Counted from the first letter of the stretch, positions 44,513-52,754 are shown. The stretch: DNA of 64,000 bases from Clostridiales bacterium (GCA_017964005.1 JAGCSR010000043.1:59859-123858), one strand, 5' to 3'. Numbers and translations: made by a program. The notes: generated by a model not told the origin, from the sequence alone.

Positions 44513-46294
44513 ATGAAGACAAAGAAACTCATGGCATTGGCTCTTGCGTCCATGATGGCTGTTTCTGTATTTGCAGGCTGTACTCCCAGCACACCCGCAG
44601 CAACAGATGCTACCACCGGCGACACAAAGGCTACTGAGGAAAGCAAGGACACGGAAGCTACAGAAGCAACCACCGAAGCTCCCAAGGAGTATGCTGATGA
44701 CGAGATCATCGACATGACCATGTTCGCAGCTATGTCCGGTAAGGAGAAGAACTCCAACAACGAGATCAAAGAGATCATCGCTAAGAAGACCGGTGTCCGC
44801 GTTCAGGAGTCCTGGCTGACAGGTCAGCAGGCTGGTGAGGCTATCGGATCCATCATCGCATCCGGTAAGCTCCCTGATCTCATCGACGGTGGTGACGGTT
44901 CTGTCCAGCTCTACGAAGAAGGACTGCTCGTACCGTGGGATGATTATCTTGAGAAGTATCCTAACCTCAAGGAGATGTACTCCGAGAAGGATTGGGATAA
45001 GTTCCGTATGGACGATGGCAAGATCTACTGGGCCAACGTTTTCGGTAACTACTATCAGAAGGATACAACAACAGGCCAGAACGGTGAGGCTTTCTGGATC
45101 CAGGTTCGTGTTCTTGAGGATGCAGGCTATCCTAAGATCGAGACCCTTGATCAGTACTTCGAAGTTATCGAGAAGTATGCTGCAGCTCATCCTACAATGC
45201 CCGACGGAACACCTGTAATCGGTTACACCGCTCAGAGCAATGACTGGTATTACTTCGGCGTTGAGAACCCTCCTATGTTCTTGGATGGTTATCCGAACGA
45301 CGGCTGCGTCATCGTTAACGTTGACGATCCTGCTAACCCGAAGGTTGTTGACTACAACACAACACCTACAGCAAAGCTTTACTTCCAGAAGCTGAACGAA
45401 GAGTTCGCTAAGGGTATCGTTGATCCTGAGTTCGCAACACAGTCTCACGACGAGTATCTTGCTAAGCTCGCTACAGGTCGTGTACTTGGTCTCTGCGATC
45501 AGTATTGGGATTTCGCATACGACATCATGGGACCCTTCTCTCAGACTCTCGAGCTCAAGGATGGCACAAAGTATCGTCTCGACGAGCTCGGCTGTGACTA
45601 TGTACCTCTCGGACTTAAGGCTCCCGGCGTTTCCGATCAGCTCTACTACGGCGGACCTGAGCTCAACGTAGCTTCCGGTTGTGCAGTTACAACATCTTGT
45701 AAGGATCCTGATGCAGCATTCAGATTCCTCTCCATGCTCCTCGATCAGGAAATCCATGACCTCCGTTTCTGGGGTATCAAGGACGTTGACTACATGGTAG
45801 ACGAGAATGGTCTCTACTACAGAACAGATGAGCAGAGAGAGAACTGGAAGAGCGACGACTACAAGGCAGCTCATTCCTGCGAGTATTCTTACTGCCCTCA
45901 GTGGCTCGGTATGAGCAAGGACGGCATCAACCGTATGCAGCCTTCTGAGCAGATCTCCGAGTTCCAGAACGGTATGTCCGAACCTTTGAAGAAGTGCTTC
46001 GCAGCTTACGGTGCTGAGACATACATCGATTTCCTCGGCTCCAGACAGTGGGAGCAGACAGCTTGGTATCCTCTGTGGTCCTGGTCAAACAACATCGGTG
46101 CTGACACAGACTACGGTAAGGTTTGGAAGGACATGGCTGAGGTTAAGCACACATGGCTGCCTAAGGTCATCATGTCCAAGGACTTCGAAGGCGATTGGGC
46201 TAAGTATCAGGAAGCTTATGCAGGCGTTAACCCTCAGGTATTCCTCGATGCAGCTCAGGCTGAGGTTCTGAGAAGATTGGAAGCTTCAAAATAA
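44513..46294 (+). CDS. Extracellular solute-binding lipoprotein (LplA-type)
   Basis: The 593-residue protein has a lipoprotein signal (lipobox VFAGC, Cys near residue 23) and a Thr/Ala/Asp-rich spacer. A large binding-protein fold follows with family patterns LPDLIDGGDGSVQLYEEGLLV and WDDYLEKYPNLK. Its length and the two following LplB/LplC-type permeases place it among oligosaccharide binders. Position beside the arabinoxylan enzymes suggests xylo- or arabino-oligosaccharides. Codon use is strongly biased, a sign of high expression. A 13-bp hairpin after the stop probably lets it be made in excess over the permeases. No ATPase gene is in the operon. Confidence 0.92.
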   Translation: MKTKKLMALALASMMAVSVFAGCTPSTPAATDATTGDTKATEESKDTEATEATTEAPKEYADDEIIDMTMFAAMSGKEKNSNNEIKEIIAKKTGVRVQESWLTGQQAGEAIGSIIASGKLPDLIDGGDGSVQLYEEGLLVPWDDYLEKYPNLKEMYSEKDWDKFRMDDGKIYWANVFGNYYQKDTTTGQNGEAFWIQVRVLEDAGYPKIETLDQYFEVIEKYAAAHPTMPDGTPVIGYTAQSNDWYYFGVENPPMFLDGYPNDGCVIVNVDDPANPKVVDYNTTPTAKLYFQKLNEEFAKGIVDPEFATQSHDEYLAKLATGRVLGLCDQYWDFAYDIMGPFSQTLELKDGTKYRLDELGCDYVPLGLKAPGVSDQLYYGGPELNVASGCAVTTSCKDPDAAFRFLSMLLDQEIHDLRFWGIKDVDYMVDENGLYYRTDEQRENWKSDDYKAAHSCEYSYCPQWLGMSKDGINRMQPSEQISEFQNGMSEPLKKCFAAYGAETYIDFLGSRQWEQTAWYPLWSWSNNIGADTDYGKVWKDMAEVKHTWLPKVIMSKDFEGDWAKYQEAYAGVNPQVFLDAAQAEVLRRLEASK

Positions 46295-46332
46295 TCAATG
46301 ATTTAGAAGCACACTGATCTAAGCTAAACGAT

Positions 46333-46380
46333 GTGGTGGCAACCATGGAACATAACTACTGTGGTTGCCACCACTTTTTC
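46333..46380 (+). terminator. Intra-operon terminator/stabilising hairpin
   Basis: GTGGTGGCAACCA (46333-46345) pairs 13/13 with TGGTTGCCACCAC (46362-46374), then TTTTTC. It separates the binding-protein gene from the permeases. Confidence 0.85.
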
Positions 46381-46423
46381 TTGAAAAACCCTCTTTATCT
46401 CTACATACAACCCGGAGAGTAAC

Positions 46424-47488
46424 ATGGAAAATCAAACTTCAAATTCTGAGAAGAAATTAGATTATTATGAGCTTAAGGCAGCCAATGATGCCAAGCTCGC
46501 AGCAAAGAGAGCTGTTGCCGAGACCGAATCCGATGAAGGATCCGGCAAGAAAAAGAAAAAAGAAAAGACCGGGCCTAAGTTCACCAAGAAAGAATTTAAG
46601 AGACAGTGGATCCTCGTCGTTATCGGCGGTGTCTATGTCCTTTACGGCCTCATCTTTAACTATCTGCCTTTGATAGGCTGGATAATGGCATTCCAAAACT
46701 TCAAATACAACAAGGGTATCTTCAAGTCTAAGTGGGTAGGAATGGACAAGTTCAAGTTCCTCTTCAGCGATGAGAAGTTCATCCTGGTTATAAGGAATAC
46801 GTTCGTCATGGGTGTATTGAACCTTGTATTCAGCACCATCGTTGCGATCGCATTCGCTATCCTCCTGAACGAGGTTAGAAATAAACACTTTAAGAAATCA
46901 ATTCAGACGATCTCATACCTGCCTCACTTCCTTTCATGGATCATCGTTGTTGCCATCGTAAGTGATACGGTCTCCAACACAGGTATCATCAATGAGATCC
47001 TCCTGAACCTTCACATCATCGATAAACCGTATACGTTCCTTGCCCATCCCGGGTGGTTCTGGCCTTTGGTCACATTGAGCCATCTTTGGAAGGAGACAGG
47101 TTGGAACGCTATCATCTACCTGGCAGCCATCACTTCTATTGACCCTTGTCTTTATGAGTCTGCCTCCATCGATGGTGCAGGACGTTTCCAGAAGATGAGA
47201 TATATCACTCTCCCTTCACTCCGTCCTACCATCATCATCCTTCTTATCATGAACATGGGTAATGTTCTTAACGCAGGATTCGAATTGCAGTACTTGCTCG
47301 GTAACGACCTGGTACGTGGCGTATCCCGTACGATCGACATCTATATCCTTGACTGGGCTATGGACGGACGTAACATGGACTACTCCCTCGGTACCGCGGC
47401 TGGTATCTTTAAGACGGCCGTATCGATCACCCTGATCGTGCTTGCCAACACCATCGCCAAGAAGAAGGGCGATGAGCGTCTATTCTAA
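46424..47488 (+). CDS. ABC transporter permease, LplB/YteP-type
   Basis: The 354-residue protein has a charged cytosolic N-terminus of about 60 residues with a Lys-rich run, then six membrane helices. The EAA loop reads ESASIDGAGRFQKMRYITLPSLRP (about 250-273), which contacts the ATPase. The segment before the first helix ends KRQWILVVIGGVYVLYGLIFNYLP, typical of LplB. It forms half of the channel with the next gene. The energising ATPase is likely a shared MsmX-type protein encoded elsewhere. Confidence 0.93.
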   Translation: MENQTSNSEKKLDYYELKAANDAKLAAKRAVAETESDEGSGKKKKKEKTGPKFTKKEFKRQWILVVIGGVYVLYGLIFNYLPLIGWIMAFQNFKYNKGIFKSKWVGMDKFKFLFSDEKFILVIRNTFVMGVLNLVFSTIVAIAFAILLNEVRNKHFKKSIQTISYLPHFLSWIIVVAIVSDTVSNTGIINEILLNLHIIDKPYTFLAHPGWFWPLVTLSHLWKETGWNAIIYLAAITSIDPCLYESASIDGAGRFQKMRYITLPSLRPTIIILLIMNMGNVLNAGFELQYLLGNDLVRGVSRTIDIYILDWAMDGRNMDYSLGTAAGIFKTAVSITLIVLANTIAKKKGDERLF

Positions 47489-47506
47489 AGAAAGGAGTGA
47501 ATCAAA

Positions 47507-48454
47507 ATGGCTGAAGTATCAACTGAGGTAAAACTCGAAAGACCTTTAAAGAAGCATAAGAAGAAGATGCCTAAAGAAGATGTAATCTTCTACATCTTCA
47601 ACACCATTTTCCTTGTATTGTTTGCAATCGTGACTTTGTACCCTGTTCTCAATACACTGGCTTATTCCTTCAATGACGGTAACGATGCTATAAGAGGTGG
47701 TATTCACTTCCTTCCCAGAAGATGGTCTATCAAGAACTATAATTCCGTTCTTACCAAGGAGGGTATCCTTGTAGGAGCTAAGATCACGGTTCTCAGAACC
47801 ATCCTTGGAACACTTACATCATTGTTTGCAAATGCGTTGCTCTCATTCATCCTGAGCCGTAAGAAGTTCTTGTTCAAGTCTTCATTGTCACTGTTCTGGA
47901 TCATTACGATGTATGCATCCGGAGGACTTGTACCTACCATGATCCTCTTCAGGTATCTCCACCTGACAGAGAGCTTCTGGGTATACGTTATCCCCGGTAT
48001 GGTATCCGCATTCAACGTTATGGTCATGAGAACCTACATGGAAGGTATCCCGGATTCCCTGGAAGAATCTGCAATGCTCGAAGGTGCAGGATACATGACA
48101 GTATTCTCCAAGATCATATCGCCTTTGTGCAAACCCGTTTATGCCACTATCGCGCTGTTCGTAGCCGTATATCACTGGAACGCATGGTTCGACGCAATGC
48201 TGTATAACAGAATGAACCCTGAGTATACAACACTGCAGTACGAGCTTATGAAGCTTCTCAACAACGTCTCGGCTACATCATCCGGACCTGTCGGAGCATC
48301 CCAGGGCGGACAGACAGCATCGGCACAGACGGTTACCCCTATAACGATCAGAGCTGCTGCTACCATCGCTACGATGGCACCTATCATCGCTTTGTATCCG
48401 TTCCTGCAGAGGTACTTCGTTACCGGTCTTACGATCGGTGGTGTTAAGGAATAA
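47507..48454 (+). CDS. ABC transporter permease, LplC/YtcP-type
   Basis: The 315-residue protein has six membrane helices and an EAA loop EESAMLEGAGYMTVFSKIISPL (about 185-206). The N-terminal region IFNTIFLVLFAIVTLYPVLNTLAYSFND is typical of the carbohydrate-uptake CUT1 LplC subgroup. It pairs with the preceding permease. An insert near residue 270 (SGPVGASQGGQTASAQT) is Gly/Ala/Ser-rich and longer than usual. AAAGGAG precedes the ATG, 18 bp after the previous stop. Confidence 0.93.
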   Translation: MAEVSTEVKLERPLKKHKKKMPKEDVIFYIFNTIFLVLFAIVTLYPVLNTLAYSFNDGNDAIRGGIHFLPRRWSIKNYNSVLTKEGILVGAKITVLRTILGTLTSLFANALLSFILSRKKFLFKSSLSLFWIITMYASGGLVPTMILFRYLHLTESFWVYVIPGMVSAFNVMVMRTYMEGIPDSLEESAMLEGAGYMTVFSKIISPLCKPVYATIALFVAVYHWNAWFDAMLYNRMNPEYTTLQYELMKLLNNVSATSSGPVGASQGGQTASAQTVTPITIRAAATIATMAPIIALYPFLQRYFVTGLTIGGVKE

Positions 48455-48487
48455 GATAATCCTTCTACAGTCACAATATTTCTCAAG

Positions 48488-48519
48488 CTGCCCCGGTCAG
48501 ACGGTCGGGGCAGTTTTTT
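48488..48519 (+). terminator. Rho-independent terminator
   Basis: CTGCCCCG (48488-48495) pairs with CGGGGCAG (48506-48513) and is followed by TTTTTT. It ends the transport operon before the YesL gene. Confidence 0.9.
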
Positions 48520-48582
48520 CGAAAAGAATATGTTATTATTAGTCGCGTCAAAAGATTTTCGAACACAAAGGTATAAAGACAG

Positions 48583-50133
48583 ATGAACTTATTGAAGCCC
48601 GACAGCCCTCCGATGCAATTCCTGAGCACATTGGCAGATATCATCATATTGAATCTGCTGTTTGTGATCTGCAGCATCCCCGTCGTAACTTTCGGCGCGG
48701 CGTTCTCTGCCAAGTACTATGTTGCCATGAAGATCATGAAGGGGGAAGACTCCGGCGTTATCGTGCCGTTCTTCAAAGCCTTCAAGCGCAACTTCAGGCA
48801 GGCAACGGTCGTGTGGTTCATCCTGATCATCGGCATCGCCCTGATCCTTTTGGACTGGCGCTGGGTCATCGTCTCCGGATGGAGCACCACACCATTCTTT
48901 TATAAGTTCGGCGTCATCGTCATGAGCGTTTTTGTGTGGCTCATGACCATCACCATATTCCCTCTGATCGCAAGATACGAGATGAAGATATCGGAACTCT
49001 TCAAGGGAGCTCTGATACTGATCATCATCCGCTTCATCCCGCTCATCCTCGTCACTTTGTTCATGATCGCATCCGTTATCGCATGCATCTGGTACTCACA
49101 GTGGTTCCCGCTGATCTACGTGTTCTGTTCTACGGCGATCACATACTTCCTGTGCAGGGTATTCATAAAGCAGTTCGATAAGCTGGAGAAGAATCAGAGC
49201 GAGAAGGCTCAGGATGCGGAAGGGCAGAGCGAGGGTACTCCCGAAGAAGGCGAATGGGATTACAAGGTCGATACTGCTCTGGAAGCTGACGGCGGACCGG
49301 ATGCGGCCCCTCAGCCTGCCGAGGATAAAGTCCTGTCAGAGGATATGGACAGCACCGCACTTGCCAAGTCCAAGATGGAAGCCAAGGATCTCGAAGAAGA
49401 TCTTGATAAGCCCCGGGAAGACGCCGAAGAGGATAAGTCCGGCAATAAGCTTACCAGATTCATAAGGCAGGAGAAGAAAAATATGAGAGGGCTTTCTTCT
49501 CAGCAGAAAGTCGTCTATTTTGTCAGGCACTATCTGCCCGCGATCCTGGTGGTCGTCCTGGCTATAACGGCCATCGCCTGGTACGCATCCGACATCTATA
49601 AGTCTAAGATGAATGTCGTCAGCGGAGGCCTCATCAACGCTGCCGTATCTGATGAAGGGCGTAAGTATGCAACGACCGACTTCCTTGCATGGGGAGGGTA
49701 CGGCAAAGGACGTACCGCGGAGCTTCTTGATACAGACCTTAACTTTAAGAATGACCTTGACTATCAGGAAAGATATCTTGATATAGCTTTCCGCGCTTCT
49801 ATCCTTACTGGTGCTTACGATTACCTGATCATGCGCGAGGACGCGGTCTATAACTACTCCACTCCTGATTACTTCCAGGATCTGTCGGAACTTTTGGATA
49901 TCAGCAAGTTCTCTGAATCGGATCTTTACTACTACGAACCGACTGACAAGGAGAAGGAGAACGGCGCAGATGACGAGCGCTCGCTTCTTGCTGTTAAGCT
50001 TACGGATGAGATCAAGCAGAATCTGGGGCTCAGCCCGGATCACACTTACTATATCGCGTTCGCTTATCCTAACGCTTCAGACGACTTCGATAACTATACG
50101 AAGTTTATTGAGTATCTGTTCGGGGACAAGTGA
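48583..50133 (+). CDS. YesL-like DUF624 membrane protein with long C-terminal extension
   Basis: Residues 1-205 are a DUF624/YesL domain with five hydrophobic helices (N-terminal LADIIILNLLFVICSIPVVTFGAA is diagnostic). YesL genes commonly accompany YesM/YesN and LplABC sets. Unlike the usual protein of about 210 residues, this one has 516. An acidic linker (about 205-300) is followed by another helix (ILVVVLAITAIAWYASDIY, about 318-336) and an ectodomain of about 180 residues with no recognised family. The added domain would face outside and could sense or scaffold. AAAGG precedes the ATG. Confidence 0.85.
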   Translation: MNLLKPDSPPMQFLSTLADIIILNLLFVICSIPVVTFGAAFSAKYYVAMKIMKGEDSGVIVPFFKAFKRNFRQATVVWFILIIGIALILLDWRWVIVSGWSTTPFFYKFGVIVMSVFVWLMTITIFPLIARYEMKISELFKGALILIIIRFIPLILVTLFMIASVIACIWYSQWFPLIYVFCSTAITYFLCRVFIKQFDKLEKNQSEKAQDAEGQSEGTPEEGEWDYKVDTALEADGGPDAAPQPAEDKVLSEDMDSTALAKSKMEAKDLEEDLDKPREDAEEDKSGNKLTRFIRQEKKNMRGLSSQQKVVYFVRHYLPAILVVVLAITAIAWYASDIYKSKMNVVSGGLINAAVSDEGRKYATTDFLAWGGYGKGRTAELLDTDLNFKNDLDYQERYLDIAFRASILTGAYDYLIMREDAVYNYSTPDYFQDLSELLDISKFSESDLYYYEPTDKEKENGADDERSLLAVKLTDEIKQNLGLSPDHTYYIAFAYPNASDDFDNYTKFIEYLFGDK

Positions 50134-50143
50134 TCGTATTTGC

Positions 50144-50272
50144 GATTTGTTACTGTAAATCTCTCCCAATAATACTGTACAGTAATGACTTTTCTTGATT
50201 GCAGTAACATATTACTGTAGTTGGCAGTATTTGTTACTGTACAGTAATTACATGCGCAGTTTACAGTAACAA
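50144..50272. repeat. Direct repeat A (129 bp), TTACTG/CAGTAA-rich
   Basis: This copy contains seven TTACTG or CAGTAA words, including the perfect 14-bp palindrome TTACTGTACAGTAA (50234-50247). It matches repeat B (51294-51422) in length and in most positions; the main differences fall in the first 25 bases and near 50248-50254. The two copies bracket the structured element and the nuclease gene in direct orientation. Confidence 0.92.
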
Positions 50273-50279
50273 ATCAGAG

Positions 50280-50406
50280 GATCGCAACCCGTGATCGTGT
50301 ATAAACAGATCAGAACGTTTGCCGTCAACCCTGCCCTTTGGGCACATTCTTGCGAATGCTTACGGGGTTGACTGCAAGTGAATTAGTGTTTACACGGGTT
50401 GCGATC
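50280..50406. ncRNA. Highly structured element, candidate ncRNA or recombination site
   Basis: About 127 bases fold almost completely. The outer stem is GATCGCAACCCGTG (50280-50293) with CACGGGTTGCGATC (50393-50406), 14/14. An alternative or stacked stem is GTGTA(T)AAAC with GTTTACAC. The inner stem GTCAACCC (50324-50331) with GGGTTGAC (50365-50372) is extended by TTGC/GCAA. Within it are two hairpins, TGCCC-TTT-GGGCA (50332-50344) and CATTC-TTGC-GAATG (50345-50358). It lies 21 bp beyond the nuclease stop. It is too elaborate for a terminator and lacks a T-tract. The functional strand is unknown. Confidence 0.6.
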
Positions 50407-50427
50407 AATAGCGATCTTGGAAATTCT

Positions 50428-51171
50428 TTAAGCTGCTTTCTGCCTTAAAAGAAGGTTACGCATAATAACTGTCTCGATCTCTTCCATTATCATCTCAGGA
50501 AGGATTATCTCATCGCCGTAATGATATAACGACAGCATGTTTCTGCCCGGTATCCATCCTGACATCATATAATCATAGGTCCGGTCGCGTATTGTTGCGA
50601 TATAGTTTGTCTTTTCGCTCAGACCGTATATCTCAATAAGGATGATCATATCGACCCAGGGAAGATATATAACAAAATCAGGATAACGGTATCTTCCTTC
50701 GATTACGGCTATCTCAGGCTCGTACTTATAAGGGATTCCGTAATCATCCATCAGCTTGGCGAATTGAAGTTCCAGGTTTGAATTGAACAAAATGTCTTTA
50801 TATGAGAGCTTGTAGTCCTTATTGTACGGATTCCTTCCGCATATAAGAGAATCAAACAACCGGCGGTTATAAGTATTGTCATAGGGTTCCAATTCCAAGG
50901 GCTCGTAAGGAGTCCTGTATCTGGAGTTCCACTCAGCTTCGAGCTTTGACAGGACCTGTTTATCCTGCTCGCACCTTGTCAGGAGGTTGACAAGTTCTTG
51001 TCCCCTTCTGGTGTGAGACCTGTGTGTTTCTTCCCGCTTGCCGTCAACAACAGTCCAGACAAACGACTTGTTGCCGGACTGTGATTCCCATGTTCCGCTG
51101 CGTATATCTGCGTAAGAATCAACCTTATGCCTGTAGTACGATATGTGCATCTGTCTTATTAGTTTTCTCAT
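50428..51171 (-). CDS. PD-(D/E)XK-like nuclease family protein, repeat-flanked
   Basis: The 247-residue protein has an N-terminal basic region of unknown fold and a C-terminal domain (about 120-225) with PD-(D/E)XK-type landmarks. These are Glu134 in NSNLELQFAKLMDDYGIPYKY, Pro164-Asp165 in RYPDFVIYL, and Glu180 in ILIEIYG, followed by YIATIRDRTYDYMMSGWIPGRN. The usual ExK Lys is Tyr182, as in variants with an EHxG-type third motif, so activity is not certain. No Shine-Dalgarno is evident before the ATG. The gene lies between two 129-bp direct repeats and beside a folded element, as a mobile unit would. It is not phage-like in its neighbours. Confidence 0.72.
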   Translation of the reverse strand: MRKLIRQMHISYYRHKVDSYADIRSGTWESQSGNKSFVWTVVDGKREETHRSHTRRGQELVNLLTRCEQDKQVLSKLEAEWNSRYRTPYEPLELEPYDNTYNRRLFDSLICGRNPYNKDYKLSYKDILFNSNLELQFAKLMDDYGIPYKYEPEIAVIEGRYRYPDFVIYLPWVDMIILIEIYGLSEKTNYIATIRDRTYDYMMSGWIPGRNMLSLYHYGDEIILPEMIMEEIETVIMRNLLLRQKAA

Positions 51172-51220
51172 GCGAACAGTCTACATCTTCAGCTACAAAG
51201 AAAAAACTACGAAATACCTA

Positions 51221-51276
51221 CAAAACCTGCAAAAACCACTATTCCTGCAGATTATTTGTAGTTTTTGCAGGTTTTG
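51221..51276 (-). repeat. 16-bp inverted repeat upstream of nuclease gene
   Basis: CAAAACCTGCAAAAAC (51221-51236) is fully complementary to GTTTTTGCAGGTTTTG (51261-51276) around a 24-base loop. The flanks repeat CTACAAA/CTACGAAA/CCTACAAAA words (51192-51222). It sits 50-105 bp before the nuclease ATG and could be an operator, transcript leader structure or element end. Confidence 0.8.
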
Positions 51277-51293
51277 AATAAGACGCCGCGATC

Positions 51294-51422
51294 GATTTGT
51301 TACTGCAATACGCAAAAAATATTACTGTACAGTAATGACTTTTCTTGATTGCAGTAACATATTACTGTAGCTGGCAGTATTTGTTACTGTGCAGTAACGA
51401 CTTGCGCAGTTTACAGTAACAA
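51294..51422. repeat. Direct repeat B (129 bp), TTACTG/CAGTAA-rich
   Basis: This is the second copy of repeat A with eight TTACTG or CAGTAA words and the perfect palindrome TTACTGTACAGTAA (51322-51335). It ends 21 bp past the pheA stop, so the whole unit occupies the convergent gap between yesL and pheA. Confidence 0.92.
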
Positions 51423-51442
51423 TTATTGAAAGACTCAGATGC

Positions 51443-52585
51443 TTACACTTCCGAATAGCTTCCGAGGAACGTGAACTCATTGGAGGACGCGTCCAGTTCG
51501 CAGAGCATTGCCAGGACCTTGTCTGAATAGACAGATGCTTCCACATCCAGATAGAACATGAATTCGAAGTCGCGGCCTGAGATGGGGCGGGACTCCAGCT
51601 TTGTGAGGTTGAGCCCGAGAGACGAGAACCTAACGAGTGTGTCTGACAAAGATCCGGGGGTATGGCCCAAAGAAAGCATCATGGAGATCTTGGAAGACCC
51701 GGGGAAGATCTGCATGTCCTTGGAGATGCAGATGAATCTCGTGTAATTATGATCAGTATTCTGGACGGAATCCGAGATCACGGAGAGCCCGTAGAGGGAT
51801 GCGCAGTCGGGGGAAGATATTGCCGCCACATCCGTGCGGTCGGAGTCTGCCACCATCTTGGCTGCGACAGCCGTGTTCTCGACCACCGTTATCTTGATGT
51901 CGCTGTGCTCTTTAAGGAAGTTGCTGCACTGGCCGATGGCCTGCTCGTGGGAGAAGACCTCCCGGATACCGGACAGATCGCATCCGGGTTTTGCAAGAAG
52001 CCTGTGGTTGATCTGAAGCTTTATGCAGCGGACGATATAGAAGCTGTGATTCTTCATGAGATCGTATACTGATGTGACAGATCCGAAGGAACTGTTCTCA
52101 ATGGGCAGGATACCGTATTTGCAAAGACCGTTCTCGACCGCCTGGAATACGCCTTCGAAAGTCCTGACATACATGATGTTGGCGCTGCGGAACAGTTTAT
52201 CTGCCGCTATCTGGGAATTTGCGCCCTCAACGCCCTGGCACGCGACGAAAGCCGTCTCGGGGAACTGTTTGGGTGTTGACTCCAGTGCGGAAGTGATCTT
52301 GTCGGCAAGATCCGTCTTGGCGCCGTAACCTGTGAGCTTATAGGCATGGCTCAAGTTAAAGAGGGTGGAGAAGAGCACGCGCTCGTATCCTTCGAACTCG
52401 CCTTTGTCTTCGGCGAGGTTAACAAGAAAGTCGCGCTCGTATTTTCTGCACTTCAGGGCGATCTCGGAAGGCAGCATTCCCTCGTCTGCCTTGCGGCTCT
52501 CTGTCAGCCTCTCCGCGAAAAGCTCCGCGATCTTTTTGTCGATGTTCTCGATGTTCTGCTCTTCTGTCTTTTTGTCCTTGTTCAT
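51443..52585 (-). CDS. pheA: Bifunctional chorismate mutase/prephenate dehydratase
   Basis: The 380-residue protein has a divergent AroQ-type chorismate mutase helix bundle (about 14-90, IDKKIAELFAERL ... YERDFLVNL). A prephenate dehydratase domain (about 108-285, FVACQGVEGANSQIAADKLF, GILPIENSSFGSV, NYTRFICIS with the catalytic Thr-Arg-Phe) and a C-terminal ACT domain (GSLSDTLVRFSSLGLNLTKLESRP) follow. It turns chorismate to phenylpyruvate on the way to Phe, and the ACT domain implies feedback inhibition by Phe. A leader peptide and attenuator precede it on the same strand. Confidence 0.94.
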   Translation of the reverse strand: MNKDKKTEEQNIENIDKKIAELFAERLTESRKADEGMLPSEIALKCRKYERDFLVNLAEDKGEFEGYERVLFSTLFNLSHAYKLTGYGAKTDLADKITSALESTPKQFPETAFVACQGVEGANSQIAADKLFRSANIMYVRTFEGVFQAVENGLCKYGILPIENSSFGSVTSVYDLMKNHSFYIVRCIKLQINHRLLAKPGCDLSGIREVFSHEQAIGQCSNFLKEHSDIKITVVENTAVAAKMVADSDRTDVAAISSPDCASLYGLSVISDSVQNTDHNYTRFICISKDMQIFPGSSKISMMLSLGHTPGSLSDTLVRFSSLGLNLTKLESRPISGRDFEFMFYLDVEASVYSDKVLAMLCELDASSNEFTFLGSYSEV

Positions 52586-52604
52586 GTGAATCCTTCCTTT
52601 CGAT

Positions 52605-52636
52605 AAAAAAAGTCCTGCGATGCTTCACCGCAGGAC
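52605..52636 (-). terminator. pheA attenuator terminator
   Basis: On the minus strand GTCCTGCG (52636-52629) pairs with CGCAGGAC (52619-52612), then seven T (52611-52605), just before pheA. Its loop GTGAAGCATC (52628-52619) is exactly complementary to GATGCTTCAC (52680-52671) at the end of the leader peptide gene, forming a rival antiterminator of 10 bp. Confidence 0.88.
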
Positions 52637-52678
52637 CATTATCAGTTTTCTAATCTTAAAATCAGGCCAAGTGAAGCA

Positions 52679-52747
52679 TCAACGCACTTTATAGGTAAAG
52701 GCGAAGTTAAACTCAAATCCGAAGCCTGTAAAAGATCTTGTAATCAT
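52679..52747 (-). CDS. pheL: Phe-rich leader peptide of pheA
   Basis: This 22-codon frame ends in TGA at 52681-52679. It encodes six Phe and one Tyr, the Phe/Tyr clustered as F-T-G-F-G-F-E-F-N-F-A-F-T-Y. Starved ribosomes would stall on these codons, leaving the sequence at the stop (52680-52671) free to form the antiterminator; fast ribosomes would cover it and let the terminator form. The ATG lies only 8 bp from the -10 box, so the transcript is nearly leaderless. A more upstream ATG at 52756 overlaps the -10 box and cannot be used. Confidence 0.85.
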   Translation of the reverse strand: MITRSFTGFGFEFNFAFTYKVR

Positions 52748-52754
52748 GGGATGC

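Noticed and set aside
44510..45874. 454-codon antisense frame across the solute-binding protein gene
   Set aside because: The sense strand has a clear lipoprotein and strong codon bias. The reverse frame is open because of that bias and shows no family motif.
50280..50406. Integron attC site, HEARO/omega RNA or group II intron fragment
   Set aside because: No RYYYAAC/GTTRRRY core pairs in the right order, no IscB/TnpB or integrase gene, and no domain V-like hairpin was found. It is kept as an unassigned structured element.
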